Positions 15,041 through 24,985 are shown, counted from the stretch's first letter. The stretch is 64,000 nt of DNA from Streptomyces liliiviolaceus (GCF_018070025.1 NZ_JAGPYQ010000001.1:3596001-3660000); one strand, 5' to 3'. Translations and numbers: made by a program. Notes: generated by a model not told the origin, from the letters alone.

Positions 15041-15842
15041 CAGTGGCCGTCCCTTCCTGCTGACTCGCCTGACCCGCGCCGGCCTCCTTGCCGGCACCGG
15101 GTGCGAGCCGGGAGACGAAGGCGAAGCTCTCCTCGAAGATCCGGTCCGCGTCGTGGTCCAACGTCGCGACGTGGTAGCTCTGTTCCAGAAGTATCTCCGT
15201 GACATCCACGGACGACACCCGACTGAGGATGCGGGCCGAGTCGGCGGGCGGCACGACATGGTCCTGCGGGCTGTGCAGGAGCAGCATCGGCTGGGTCACC
15301 TGCGGCAGTTCACCGTCGACCAGCCGGTAGAAGTTACGCATCGAGTGGGCCGCGTGCAGGGGCACCTTGTCGTAGCCGATCTCGATACCGCCGTCCTTGG
15401 CGATGTCGCTGGTGATGCCGTCCACCGTCCTGACGAAGTGACGGATCAATGGCAGTGCGTACGCCGCGAGGCCGTGCACCTTGTTCGCCGGGTTGACGAC
15501 CACTGTGCCGCTGATCTCGTCGCCGTGCTTGGCGGCGAGCCGCAGGGTGAGCGCACCGCCCATGGAGAGGCCGAAGACGAAGACCTGTGAGCAGCGCTCG
15601 CGCAGGGCGCGCAGCTCGCGGTCCACTTCCGCGTACCAGTCCTGCCAGCCCGTGAGCTGCATGTCCTCCCAGCGGGTGCCGTGCCCGGGCAGCAGCGGCA
15701 GCGAGACGGTGAGACCGCGCTCGGCGAGATACTCCGCCCAGGGGCGCAGCGACTGCGGGGAACCGGTGAAGCCGTGGCAGAGGAGGACCCCGACCTCTCC
15801 CCCCTCATGGTGGAACGGCTCAGCTCCGGGAAGGACCGGCAC
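15033..15842 (-). CDS. Alpha/beta hydrolase (carboxylesterase / monoacylglycerol lipase-like)
   Basis: Serine hydrolase of 269 aa. It has the oxyanion segment CHGFTGSPQSLRPW, the nucleophile elbow GLSMGG (Ser), an acid in HSPQDHVVPP and the catalytic His in SYHVATLDHD. This order and length match Est30-type carboxylesterases and bacterial monoglyceride lipases. The GTG at 15842 follows AGGAG with a 7-nt spacer. It is divergent from the PlsC-type acyltransferase, which suggests glycerolipid turnover, though that is inference. Its last codons overlap the next gene. Confidence 0.87.
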   Translation of the reverse strand: MPVLPGAEPFHHEGGEVGVLLCHGFTGSPQSLRPWAEYLAERGLTVSLPLLPGHGTRWEDMQLTGWQDWYAEVDRELRALRERCSQVFVFGLSMGGALTLRLAAKHGDEISGTVVVNPANKVHGLAAYALPLIRHFVRTVDGITSDIAKDGGIEIGYDKVPLHAAHSMRNFYRLVDGELPQVTQPMLLLHSPQDHVVPPADSARILSRVSSVDVTEILLEQSYHVATLDHDADRIFEESFAFVSRLAPGAGKEAGAGQASQQEGTATGG

Positions 15843-16000
15843 CTTCGGTCTCCTGTTCGTTCAAGGGCGACGCGACGATCACCCCGAAGCTTCGAGGCGT
15901 ACTTCACCGTACGCGACGGCACTGACACCGACCAGGGCCGTCGGGCCCATTGACGGTGCTCCGGGTTAAGGTCTGATCGACAGACACAGGAGGCACACGG

Positions 16001-16825
16001 GTGATCTACGGCGCAATGAAGTTTTCCATCGGAGGGCCCCTGAAGCTCGCCTTCAGGCCCTGGGTGGAAGGCCTCAGGAACATTCCCGCCGAGGGCCCGG
16101 CCATCCTGGCGAGCAACCACTTGTCGTTCTCGGACTCGTTCTTCCTCCCCGCGGTCCTCGACCGCAAGGTCACCTTCATCGCGAAGGCGGAGTACTTCAC
16201 CACGCCCGGCGTCAAGGGCCGGATGACCGCCGCCTTCTTCAAGGGCGTCGGCCAGCTGCCGGTGGACCGTTCCGGCGGCCGGGGCGCGGGCGAGGCGGCG
16301 GTCAGGAGCGGGATCGACGTCGTCGAGCGCGGCGAGCTCTTCGGTATCTACCCGGAGGGCACCCGCTCGCCCGACGGCCGCCTCTACCGGGGCAAGCCCG
16401 GCGGACTCGCGCGCGTGGCGCTGGCCACCGGGGCGCCCGTCATCCCGGTCGCCATGATCGACACCGAGAAGATCCAGCCGCCCGGCAAGGTGATGCCCAA
16501 GCTGATGCGCCCGGGCATCCGCATCGGGGAACCGCTGGACTTCAGCCGCTACAGCGGCATGGAGCACGACCGTTTCGTGCTGCGCGCGGTGACCGACGAG
16601 GTCATGTACGAAATCATGAAGCTCTCCGGACAGGAGTACGTCGACATCTACGCGACGGCCGCCAAGCGGCAGATCGCGGAGGCGGCGAAGGCACAGAAGC
16701 AGGCCCAGAAGGAAGCACAGAAGGAAGCACAGAAGGACGTTCAGAAGGACGTCCAGAAGGAAGCCGACCGGGCGCGCGAGGCAGGGGACCAGGAGCGGGC
16801 CGACAAGGAGCAGACCGGCTCGTAG
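16001..16825 (+). CDS. 1-acyl-glycerol-3-phosphate acyltransferase (PlsC family)
   Basis: Lysophosphatidate acyltransferase-like enzyme of 274 aa making phosphatidic acid on the inner membrane face. It has the catalytic NHLSFSDSFF (NHX4D), GQLPVDRSGG, the substrate-binding YPEGTRSPDG and the VIPVAMI block. The ~75-residue C-terminal extension is helical and charged and ends in tandem QKEA/QKDV units, which the core family lacks. The GTG at 16001 follows AGGAGG. It precedes macS by 37 bp. Confidence 0.88.
   Translation: MIYGAMKFSIGGPLKLAFRPWVEGLRNIPAEGPAILASNHLSFSDSFFLPAVLDRKVTFIAKAEYFTTPGVKGRMTAAFFKGVGQLPVDRSGGRGAGEAAVRSGIDVVERGELFGIYPEGTRSPDGRLYRGKPGGLARVALATGAPVIPVAMIDTEKIQPPGKVMPKLMRPGIRIGEPLDFSRYSGMEHDRFVLRAVTDEVMYEIMKLSGQEYVDIYATAAKRQIAEAAKAQKQAQKEAQKEAQKDVQKDVQKEADRAREAGDQERADKEQTGS
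16691..16764 (+). repeat. Degenerate 12-bp tandem repeats in the PlsC tail
   Basis: The coding sequence repeats units close to CAGAAGGAAGCA about six times, giving a QKEA/QKDV helical tail in the protein. Repeats of this kind expand and contract by slippage, so the tail length may vary between strains. Confidence 0.75.
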
Positions 16826-16862
16826 ACCTGGACGCGGCCGCGGGGGATGGGGTACTGGGGAC

Positions 16863-18116
16863 ATGGCCAAGCGCGAGAGAGTCATGAGGATGTCGGTCGA
16901 GCAGCCGCTGTGGCGCGCGCTCACGGGGTACCGCGTCCTGACGCTGTTCTACGCGATCGGTCTCTTCGTGGCGAAGAACGACGAGTTCGTCCGCCCCGAA
17001 GTGGCCATCGGCTACTACGTGCTGCTCGCCGCCTGGACCTTCGCCACCCTGCCCAAGGTGGCCAACGCGCAGAGCTGCACCAAGCCCTTCCTCGCCGCCG
17101 ATCTGACCGTCGCCCTCACCGGCATCCTGCTCACCCCGGTCGCGGACGCCCACGAGCGGATCGTGGCGGGCGGCCCGACCCTCCCCTCGATATGGACCGC
17201 GGGCGCGGTGCTGGCGTTCGCCATCAAGGGCGGCTGGCGCTGGGCGGCCTTCGCCTCGGCGCTCGTCGGCGTCGCCAACGTCCTGCAGCGCGGCGCGCTC
17301 AGCGAGGACACCCTCCACAACGTGCTGCTGGTCTGGGTCGCCTCCATCGCCATCGGATACGTCGTCGAGGTCGCCCGCGCCTCCGAGCGCACCCTGGCCC
17401 GCGCCCTGGAGATCGAGGCGGCGACCCGCGAACGCGAGCGGCTCGCCCGTGACATCCACGACGGTGTCCTACAGGTGCTGGCCATGGTGCAGCGGCGCGG
17501 CTCCGCGATCGGCGGGGAGGCCGCCGACCTGGGCCGTCTTGCCGGCGAGCAGGAGGTCGCGCTGCGCACCCTGGTCTCCGGCGGACTCGTACCCGTCTCG
17601 CGGCTCTCCGAGGACGAGGCCGAAGGCGCCGTCGTACGCACGGTGGACGAGCCGGACCCGCAGGACGACCTGGCCCCCTGTGATCTGCGCCCGCTGCTCG
17701 CCCCGTACGCCACCGCGAAGGTGACGTTCTCCGAACCGGGCACACCGGTGGCGCTCCCGGCCGGGGCCGCGAGGGAACTGGCCGCGGCGGTCGGCGCGGC
17801 CCTCGACAACGTCCACCGCCACGCGGGCGAGGACGCCCGGGCCTGGATCCTGGTCGAGGACGAGCCGGACGAGGTGATCGTGACCGTACGGGACGACGGC
17901 CCCGGCATCCCCGAGGGCCGGCTCGCCCAGGCCGAGGGGGAGGGGCGCCTCGGGGTGGCCCTGTCGATCCGGGGACGGCTGCGCGAGATCGGTGGCACCG
18001 CCGAACTGATCTCGGTGCCGGGCCAGGGCACGGAAGTGGAACTGAAGGTACCGAAGCAGGCACCGAAGGCCCCGAAGGGGCCCAAGGGCACACGGGGGAA
18101 GGCGGAAAAGGCATGA
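16863..18116 (+). CDS. macS: Sensor histidine kinase of the MacRS two-component pair
   Basis: Membrane histidine kinase of 417 aa in the NarL-partner class. Residues ~20-165 hold about five transmembrane segments with a short extracytoplasmic loop. The dimerisation/phosphoacceptor box is ERERLARDIHDGVLQVLAMVQRR (His within DIHDG). The ATPase domain has ALDNVHRHAGEDA, DDGPGIPEGR and a GRLREIGG end block. A Lys/Gly/Pro-rich tail follows. Its stop overlaps the start of the response regulator by 4 bp (ATGA). By position after glkA and before pfkA, and by sequence, it corresponds to the sensor of the S. coelicolor MacRS system (morphogenesis and actinorhodin control). The signal is unknown. Confidence 0.85.
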   Translation: MAKRERVMRMSVEQPLWRALTGYRVLTLFYAIGLFVAKNDEFVRPEVAIGYYVLLAAWTFATLPKVANAQSCTKPFLAADLTVALTGILLTPVADAHERIVAGGPTLPSIWTAGAVLAFAIKGGWRWAAFASALVGVANVLQRGALSEDTLHNVLLVWVASIAIGYVVEVARASERTLARALEIEAATRERERLARDIHDGVLQVLAMVQRRGSAIGGEAADLGRLAGEQEVALRTLVSGGLVPVSRLSEDEAEGAVVRTVDEPDPQDDLAPCDLRPLLAPYATAKVTFSEPGTPVALPAGAARELAAAVGAALDNVHRHAGEDARAWILVEDEPDEVIVTVRDDGPGIPEGRLAQAEGEGRLGVALSIRGRLREIGGTAELISVPGQGTEVELKVPKQAPKAPKGPKGTRGKAEKA

Positions 18117-18832
18117 CCGAGGGACAGGGACCGGGACGGGGAGAGGCAACGGAGCAGGGGCAGGGACAGGGCCCGATCAGGGTCATGGTGGTCGACGACC
18201 ATCCCATGTGGCGCGACGCCGTCGCCCGGGACCTCGCCGAGTCCGGGTTCGACGTGGTCGCGACCGCGGGCGACGGCGAGCAGGCGGTGCGCCGGGCCCA
18301 GGCCGCCGGACCCGACGTCCTCGTGCTGGACCTGAACCTGCCCGCCAAACCCGGTGTGCAGGTCTGCAAGGAACTCGTCGGCCTCAACCCCGCGCTGCGC
18401 GTGCTGGTCCTCTCCGCGAGCGGCGAGCACGCCGACGTCCTGGAGGCGGTCAAGTCCGGCGCCACCGGCTATCTGCTCAAGTCGGCCTCCACGGAGGAGC
18501 TGATCGACGCGGTGCGTCGCACGGCCGTCGGCGACCCCGTCTTCACCCCGGGCCTCGCGGGCCTGGTCCTGGGCGAGTACCGCAGACTCGCCTCCGACCC
18601 CGGTCCCGCCACCGGCGGCGACGAGCCGAGGGCCCCGCAGCTCACCGACCGGGAGACCGAGGTGCTCCGGCTGGTGGCCAAGGGCCTGAGCTACAAGCAG
18701 ATCGCCGAGCGTCTCGTGATCTCCCACCGCACCGTGCAGAACCACGTCCAGAACACCCTGGGCAAGCTCCAGTTGCACAACCGCGTGGAGTTGGTGCGCT
18801 ATGCCATAGAGCGGGGCCTCGACGACGCGTAA
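18113..18832 (+). CDS. macR: Response regulator MacR (NarL/FixJ type)
   Basis: Response regulator of 239 aa. A 20-residue Gly/Gln-rich leader precedes the receiver domain (VVDDHPMWRD, phosphoacceptor Asp in VLDLNLP, SASGEH, conserved Lys in YLLKSAS). A linker follows and then a LuxR-type HTH (LTDRETEVLRLVAKGLSYKQIAERLVISHRTVQNHVQN). Translation is coupled to macS by a 4-bp overlap. In S. coelicolor MacR, as I recall, binds TGAGTACnnGTACTCA-like palindromes before genes for membrane proteins. A near-match is present in this window at 40169-40184. Confidence 0.87.
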   Translation: MTEGQGPGRGEATEQGQGQGPIRVMVVDDHPMWRDAVARDLAESGFDVVATAGDGEQAVRRAQAAGPDVLVLDLNLPAKPGVQVCKELVGLNPALRVLVLSASGEHADVLEAVKSGATGYLLKSASTEELIDAVRRTAVGDPVFTPGLAGLVLGEYRRLASDPGPATGGDEPRAPQLTDRETEVLRLVAKGLSYKQIAERLVISHRTVQNHVQNTLGKLQLHNRVELVRYAIERGLDDA

Positions 18833-18916
18833 ACCCACCGATACACACCAACGAGTGATGACGGGTGATCAACTCCCGCACATTGCATCGGAATTGACCT
18901 TCCGCCCTCTCCTGGA

Positions 18917-18930
18917 GTGACCTGGATCAC
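18917..18930. promoter_or_regulatory. Crp-like palindrome before pfkA
   Basis: GTGACCTGGATCAC (GTGA-N6-TCAC) lies about 45 bp before the pfkA start and abuts TATTAG at 18931-18936, a possible -10 box. It fits the core of Crp/Fnr-family sites. Streptomyces Crp sites are usually written GTG-N6-GNCAC, which it matches except for one base. Confidence 0.35.
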
Positions 18931-18975
18931 TATTAGCGTGAGTTCCATCAGCCAACCATGGCGAAGGGACTTTCC

Positions 18976-20004
18976 ATGCGGGTCGGAGTACTGACCGGAG
19001 GCGGCGACTGCCCCGGGCTCAACGCCGTCATCCGGGGCATCGTCCGCAAGGGCGTGCAGGAGTACGGCTATGACTTCACCGGCTTCCGGGACGGCTGGAG
19101 GGGTCCGCTGGAAGGCGACTTCGTCCGGCTCGACATTCCCGCCGTGCGGGGCATCCTGCCCCGCGGCGGCACCATCCTCGGCTCCTCGCGCACCAACCCC
19201 CTCAAGGCCGAGAACGGCATCCGCCGGATCAAGGAGAACCTCGCCAAGTGCGAGGTCGACGCCCTGATCGCGATCGGCGGGGAGGACACCCTCGGGGTCG
19301 CCGCGCGTCTCACCGACGAGTACGGGGTGCCCGTCGTCGGCGTACCGAAGACCATCGACAACGACCTGTCCGCCACCGACTACACCTTCGGCTTCGACAC
19401 CGCCGTCGGGATCGCGACCGAGGCGATCGACCGGCTGCACACCACCGCGGAATCGCACATGCGCGTACTGGTGTGCGAGGTGATGGGGCGGCACGCGGGC
19501 TGGATCGCGCTCCACTCGGGACTCGCCGGCGGCGCGAACGTCATCCTCATCCCGGAGCAGCGCTTCGACGTCGACCAGGTGTGCGCCTGGGTGACCTCGC
19601 GCTTCAAGGCCTCGTACGCGCCGATCGTGGTCGTCGCGGAGGGGGCGATGCCCAAGGACGGCGACATGGTCCTCAAGGACGGGTCGCTGGACTCCTTCGG
19701 GCATGTGCGGCTGTCGGGTGTGGGGGAGTGGCTGTCCAAGGAGATCGAGCGGCGTACGGGGAAGGAGGCGCGGACGACCGTTCTCGGGCATGTGCAGCGA
19801 GGTGGTACTCCCAGTGCGTTCGACCGGTGGCTGGCCACGCGGTTCGGGCTGCATGCGATCGAGGCCGTGCGGGACGGGGACTTCGGCAAGATGGTCGCGC
19901 TCCAGGGGACCGACATCGTGCGCGTCCCGATCGCGGAGGCGACGGCCCGCCTGAAGACGGTGGATCCACGACTGTACGAGGAGGTCGGCGTCTTCTTCGG
20001 CTGA
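18976..20004 (+). CDS. pfkA: 6-phosphofructokinase with PPi-type active-site residues
   Basis: Glycolytic phosphofructokinase of 342 aa (group III). N-terminal VLTGGGDCPGLNAVIRG is the phosphoryl-donor loop, PKTIDNDLSATDYTFGFDTA is the substrate region, and MGRHAGWIAL and LGHVQRGGTPSAFDR are also conserved. The donor-determining positions read GGED and PKT, i.e. Asp at E. coli position 104 and Lys at 124, where ATP enzymes have Gly. These are the residues associated with PPi-dependent enzymes, so the donor is open. GAAGGGA at 18963-18969 selects ATG 18976 over ATG 18958. Confidence 0.9.
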   Translation: MRVGVLTGGGDCPGLNAVIRGIVRKGVQEYGYDFTGFRDGWRGPLEGDFVRLDIPAVRGILPRGGTILGSSRTNPLKAENGIRRIKENLAKCEVDALIAIGGEDTLGVAARLTDEYGVPVVGVPKTIDNDLSATDYTFGFDTAVGIATEAIDRLHTTAESHMRVLVCEVMGRHAGWIALHSGLAGGANVILIPEQRFDVDQVCAWVTSRFKASYAPIVVVAEGAMPKDGDMVLKDGSLDSFGHVRLSGVGEWLSKEIERRTGKEARTTVLGHVQRGGTPSAFDRWLATRFGLHAIEAVRDGDFGKMVALQGTDIVRVPIAEATARLKTVDPRLYEEVGVFFG

Positions 20005-20010
20005 CTTTCC

Positions 20011-20204
20011 CTCGCCCCCGCCGCCCCTACCCGTTCCCGTCCACGCATGGGGCTGCGCCCCTCGCCCCCTTATCGCGCTTCGCGCTCGTCCTCAAACGCC
20101 GGACGGGCTGAATCGTTTTCAGCCCGTCCGGCGTTTGAGGACCGGGGGTTCGGGGGCTGGCCCCCGAGTCGTGGACGGGAACGGGTAGGGGCGGCGGGGG
20201 CGAG
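20011..20204. repeat. Nested perfect inverted repeat element (about 194 bp)
   Basis: Outer arms of 35 bp (20011-20045 and 20170-20204) are perfect inverted copies. Inside them lies a second perfect 25-bp inverted pair (20088-20112 and 20118-20142) around a 5-nt loop. The element starts 7 bp after the pfkA stop and ends 16 bp before a TATATT box at 20221-20226. It may act as a terminator. Its nested structure with long exact arms also resembles a miniature mobile or REP-type element. No target duplication was seen. Confidence 0.85.
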
Positions 20205-20271
20205 AACCGGTCGGGGTTCGTATATTCGGCGGGGTACGCCAACAAACACCCGCCAACCCCCGGAGGGCCCC

Positions 20272-21282
20272 GTGGAGATCCTCGCCTTCGGCGTCCAGGC
20301 CGATGAGAAGCCCCTCCTCGAAGAGGCCTTCCGGGCGGAGGGCCACCACGGCGTCCGCTGCCTGGACGTCTTCCTCAACGAGGACACCGCCCCCATCGCC
20401 GCCGGCTACGAGACCGTCTCCACCAGCGTCAACTGCGAACTGGGCAGCCCCGTCCTGCAGACCCTCGCGACCGGCGGCACCCAGCTGGTCGCCCAGCGCT
20501 CCACCGGCTTCAACAACATCGACCTCCAGGTCGCCGAACGCCTCGGCATGACGGTCGCCCGGGTCTCGTACTACTCGCCGCACTCCGTCGCCGAGTTCGC
20601 CTGGACCCTCGCCATGGCCGTCAACCGCCGCATTGTCCGCGCCTCCAACCGCACACGCGACTTCGACTTCCGGCTCGACGGGCTGATGGGCCGCGACCTG
20701 CACGGCCGCACCGCGGGCATCCTCGGCACCGGCAAGATCGGCGAGGCGTTCACCCGTATCGCCCATGGCTTCGGGATGAACCTGCTCGGCTGGGACGCCG
20801 CCGAGAACCCCGCCTGCGTGGAACTGGGCATGAAGTACGTGTCCAAGGAGCGGCTCCTCGCCGAGTCCGACCTCGTCAGCCTGCACGTACCGCTGCTGCC
20901 CGAGACCCAGCACCTGATCGACGCCGCCGCCCTGCGCACGATGAGGGACGACGCGATCCTGGTGAACTCCAGCCGCGGCGGCCTCATCGACAGCCGGGCC
21001 CTCGTCGCCGAACTGCGCGCCGGCCGCTTCACCGGCGTCGGCCTCGACGTGTACGAGGCCGAGGCCGGACTCTTCTTCCTCGACAAGTCGCTCGAAGTGG
21101 TGGACGACGACACCCTGGCCCGCCTGGTCACGTTCCCGAACGTCGTCGTCACCTCCCACCAGGCGTACTACACCGTGGACGCGGTCGGCCAGATCATCGG
21201 GACCACGGTGCGCAACGTCCTGGACTACCTGGCGGGCCGCCGCTCCGAGAACGTGCTGGTGCCCGCCCCGGCCCGTACCTGA
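20272..21282 (+). CDS. D-2-hydroxyacid dehydrogenase (D-lactate dehydrogenase-like)
   Basis: NAD-dependent D-isomer 2-hydroxyacid dehydrogenase of 336 aa, closest in pattern to fermentative D-lactate dehydrogenases. It has the catalytic Arg in AQRSTGFNNID, the nucleotide-binding GILGTGKIGEAFTRIA, the Glu in LDVYEAE, and the His in TSHQAYYT (the SHQA form is typical of D-LDH). The GTG at 20272 follows GGAGGG with a 4-nt spacer. A TATATT at 20221-20226 is a likely -10 box. The last 58 bp overlap the convergent trpEG coding region. Confidence 0.88.
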   Translation: MEILAFGVQADEKPLLEEAFRAEGHHGVRCLDVFLNEDTAPIAAGYETVSTSVNCELGSPVLQTLATGGTQLVAQRSTGFNNIDLQVAERLGMTVARVSYYSPHSVAEFAWTLAMAVNRRIVRASNRTRDFDFRLDGLMGRDLHGRTAGILGTGKIGEAFTRIAHGFGMNLLGWDAAENPACVELGMKYVSKERLLAESDLVSLHVPLLPETQHLIDAAALRTMRDDAILVNSSRGGLIDSRALVAELRAGRFTGVGLDVYEAEAGLFFLDKSLEVVDDDTLARLVTFPNVVVTSHQAYYTVDAVGQIIGTTVRNVLDYLAGRRSENVLVPAPART

Positions 21283-23120
21283 ACCAGCAGCTCCCGTACG
21301 ACGTCCGTGCCGCGCAGGGTCAGTACCGACTCGGGGTGGAACTGCACCCCGGCGAAGCCCGGCCCGCGCAGCGCGTGCACCTCCTGGCCCCGGCTTCTGG
21401 CGACCTCCACGCCGTGGGCCGCCAGTTCGAGCGCGGCCTCGTCGTCGCAGCGCGCCACGAAGCTGTTGTAGAAACCGACGGTCTCGGTCCGCCCGAACAG
21501 CTCGATGTCCGTCTGGGCGCCCTGGTACGGAATCTCCTTGCGCACGGTCTCCAGACCCAGCTCCGCCGCGATCAGCTCATGGCCCAGGCACACACCCAGG
21601 ACGCCGTGCCGGTGCCCGCGCAGCACCTCCGCGGTGAGGCCGCGCAGGAAGGCCATCTTCGGGTCCGCCAGGTCGGACGGATCGCCGGGGCCGGGGCCCA
21701 GCACCAGCGGGCCCTCATGGGCGAGGACGGCCTCCCGCAGGCCCGCCTCGTCGTACCGCCGCACGGTCACCGCGAGTCCGCACGAGCGCAGCAGATGCGC
21801 GAGCATCGCCGTGAAGGTGTCCTCCCCGTCCACGACGAGCGCATGGCCCGACAGCTCGGCGGACGGCTCCTGCATCCGCAGCCAGAACGGCGCCAGCGAG
21901 GCCCGCCGCCCGTCGAGCGCCGCCCGCACCCGCGGATCGTCCGCGAGGGGCGCCCGCGCCTTCTCCCCGCCCGGCCGCCCGGGGCGTACGCCGAGAGCGG
22001 CCAGTACGCCCGCCGCCTTCGCGTGCGTCTCCGCGACCTCGCCCGCCGGATCGGACCCGCGCACGAGCGTCGCGCCCACCGGTACGCGCAGCCGTCCGCC
22101 GCCGTCGATGTCGGCGGTCCGGATGAGGATGGGGGAGTCGAGGGTCTGGGCGCCGCCCGGGTCGCGCCCGATGAGGGCGAGGGCCCCGGCGTAGTAGCCG
22201 CGTCCGCCGACCTCGTGCCGCTCGATCACCCGGCACGCGTTCTGCACCGGCGACCCGGTGACGGTCGCGGCGAACATGGTCTCCTTCAGCACCTCGCGCA
22301 CGTCCAGCGACGATCTGCCGCGCAGCTCGTACTCGGTGTGCGCGAGATGGGCCATCTCCTTGAGCCGCGGCCCGATCACGACCCCGCCCATGTCACCGAC
22401 CGTGCACATCATCTTGAGCTCCTCGTCGACGACCATCGAGAGCTCCTCGATCTCCTTGCCGTCGGCCAGGAACTCCAGCAGGTCCTCGGGCGTCGGCCCC
22501 TCGGCGGGATAGCGGTACGTCCCGCTGATCGGGTTCATCACGACGGTCCCGCCGGACATCCGCACATGCACCTCGGGGCTCGCCCCGACCAGCGTCCGCT
22601 CCCCGGTGTGCACGACGAACGTCCAGTACGCCCCCCGCTCGCCCACCAGCAGCCGCCGGAAGAGCGCCAGCGCGTCGGACCGTCCGAACCCGGGGACCGA
22701 CCCCTCGTACGTCCGCCGGATGACGAAGTTCGCGCCCTCGCCTCGCCCGATCTCCTCCCGCAGCACCCGCCCGACGATCCGCGCGTACTCCTCGTCCGCG
22801 ACGTCGAAGCCGCCGTCCTCGACCCGCACGTCGTGCGCGGGCAGCTCCGCCAGCACCTGCTCCAGGGAGAACTCGTACGACTCCTCCGGGACGAGCACCG
22901 ACAGGGGGGTGCCGTCGTCGTGGACGTCGAAGCCGCGCTCGCGGATCTGGCGGTACGGGACGAGGGCGAGGCCCTCGGGGAGGTCGGCCAGCCGCTCGTG
23001 CTCCGTGACGGGGCCGAGCAGCAGCTCGACGGTGTCGGCCTTCTCGGCGGGGCGGCCCGGCGTGCGGCGGCGCAGCAGGGCGAACGGGCGGGGATCGTCC
23101 AGCAGATCGAGCAGGTTCAT
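21225..23120 (-). CDS. trpEG: Anthranilate synthase, fused TrpE-TrpG
   Basis: Single-chain anthranilate synthase of 631 aa that converts chorismate and glutamine to anthranilate. Residues 1-420 are the chorismate-binding TrpE part (NPISGTYRYPAEG, DEELKMMC, ETMFAATVTGSPVQNACRVI, GRGYYAGALALI). Residues ~440-631 are the class I glutamine amidotransferase, with LGPGPGDP, the nucleophile Cys in LGVCLGHELIA, and FHPESVLTLRG. Such fusions occur in Streptomyces trp and in phenazine-type pathways. ATG 23120 is chosen since the upstream extension would read through the attenuator. Expression is probably controlled by the Trp-rich leader peptide just upstream. Confidence 0.93.
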   Translation of the reverse strand: MNLLDLLDDPRPFALLRRRTPGRPAEKADTVELLLGPVTEHERLADLPEGLALVPYRQIRERGFDVHDDGTPLSVLVPEESYEFSLEQVLAELPAHDVRVEDGGFDVADEEYARIVGRVLREEIGRGEGANFVIRRTYEGSVPGFGRSDALALFRRLLVGERGAYWTFVVHTGERTLVGASPEVHVRMSGGTVVMNPISGTYRYPAEGPTPEDLLEFLADGKEIEELSMVVDEELKMMCTVGDMGGVVIGPRLKEMAHLAHTEYELRGRSSLDVREVLKETMFAATVTGSPVQNACRVIERHEVGGRGYYAGALALIGRDPGGAQTLDSPILIRTADIDGGGRLRVPVGATLVRGSDPAGEVAETHAKAAGVLAALGVRPGRPGGEKARAPLADDPRVRAALDGRRASLAPFWLRMQEPSAELSGHALVVDGEDTFTAMLAHLLRSCGLAVTVRRYDEAGLREAVLAHEGPLVLGPGPGDPSDLADPKMAFLRGLTAEVLRGHRHGVLGVCLGHELIAAELGLETVRKEIPYQGAQTDIELFGRTETVGFYNSFVARCDDEAALELAAHGVEVARSRGQEVHALRGPGFAGVQFHPESVLTLRGTDVVRELLVQVRAGAGTSTFSERRPAR

Positions 23121-23200
23121 GGGTCCCTGTTCCTTCTCGGCGTCTCGGCTTCTCGGCGGATGAGAGGTGGGCGAGAGGTCGTGAGGAACGGTCCCGGTCG

Positions 23201-23256
23201 CGAAAACACCGAAGGCCGCCCCTCGGGCGGCCTTCGCGAAGTCTTGCGTACGCGCA
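23201..23256 (-). terminator. trp attenuator terminator
   Basis: On the minus strand a 12-bp stem (23210-23236, loop of 3) is followed by a short T-rich run (GTGTTTTC). It lies between the Trp-rich leader ORF and trpEG, exactly where a transcription attenuator belongs. Confidence 0.85.
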
Positions 23257-23257
23257 G

Positions 23258-24815
<1,558 letters not shown>

Positions 24816-24848
24816 CGGACCAGCAGCTGTTCCGGCTGTTACAGGCGT

Positions 24849-24896
24849 GTGCGGTGGGGCGCGGATCACAAACGATCCGCGCCCCACCGCACTTTT
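24849..24896 (+). terminator. Strong terminator behind aroH
   Basis: A perfect 19-bp inverted repeat (24849-24867 and 24874-24892) with a 6-nt loop is followed by TTTT at 24893-24896. It is one of the few terminators in the window with a T-tract. It separates the DAHP synthase gene from the iron-regulated bfd promoter. Confidence 0.92.
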
Positions 24897-24920
24897 GCGG
24901 CTCGGACTCGGCGGGTAAGG

Positions 24921-24939
24921 TTAGGTTAGCCTCACCGAT
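24921..24939 (+). promoter_or_regulatory. Iron box (DmdR/IdeR-type operator) before bfd
   Basis: TTAGGTTAGCCTCACCGAT closely matches the actinobacterial iron-box palindrome TTAGGTTAGSCTAACCTAA, with the left half perfect. It lies ~50 bp before the bfd start. DmdR1/IdeR with Fe2+ would repress from this site. Confidence 0.85.
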
Positions 24940-24985
24940 CCTCGGGATGGCACGACCTACGAATCCCGTCGGGAGGTGGAACCGC

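Noticed and set aside
20011..20204. Full insertion sequence
   Set aside because: The element has long inverted arms but no room for a transposase and no visible target duplication.
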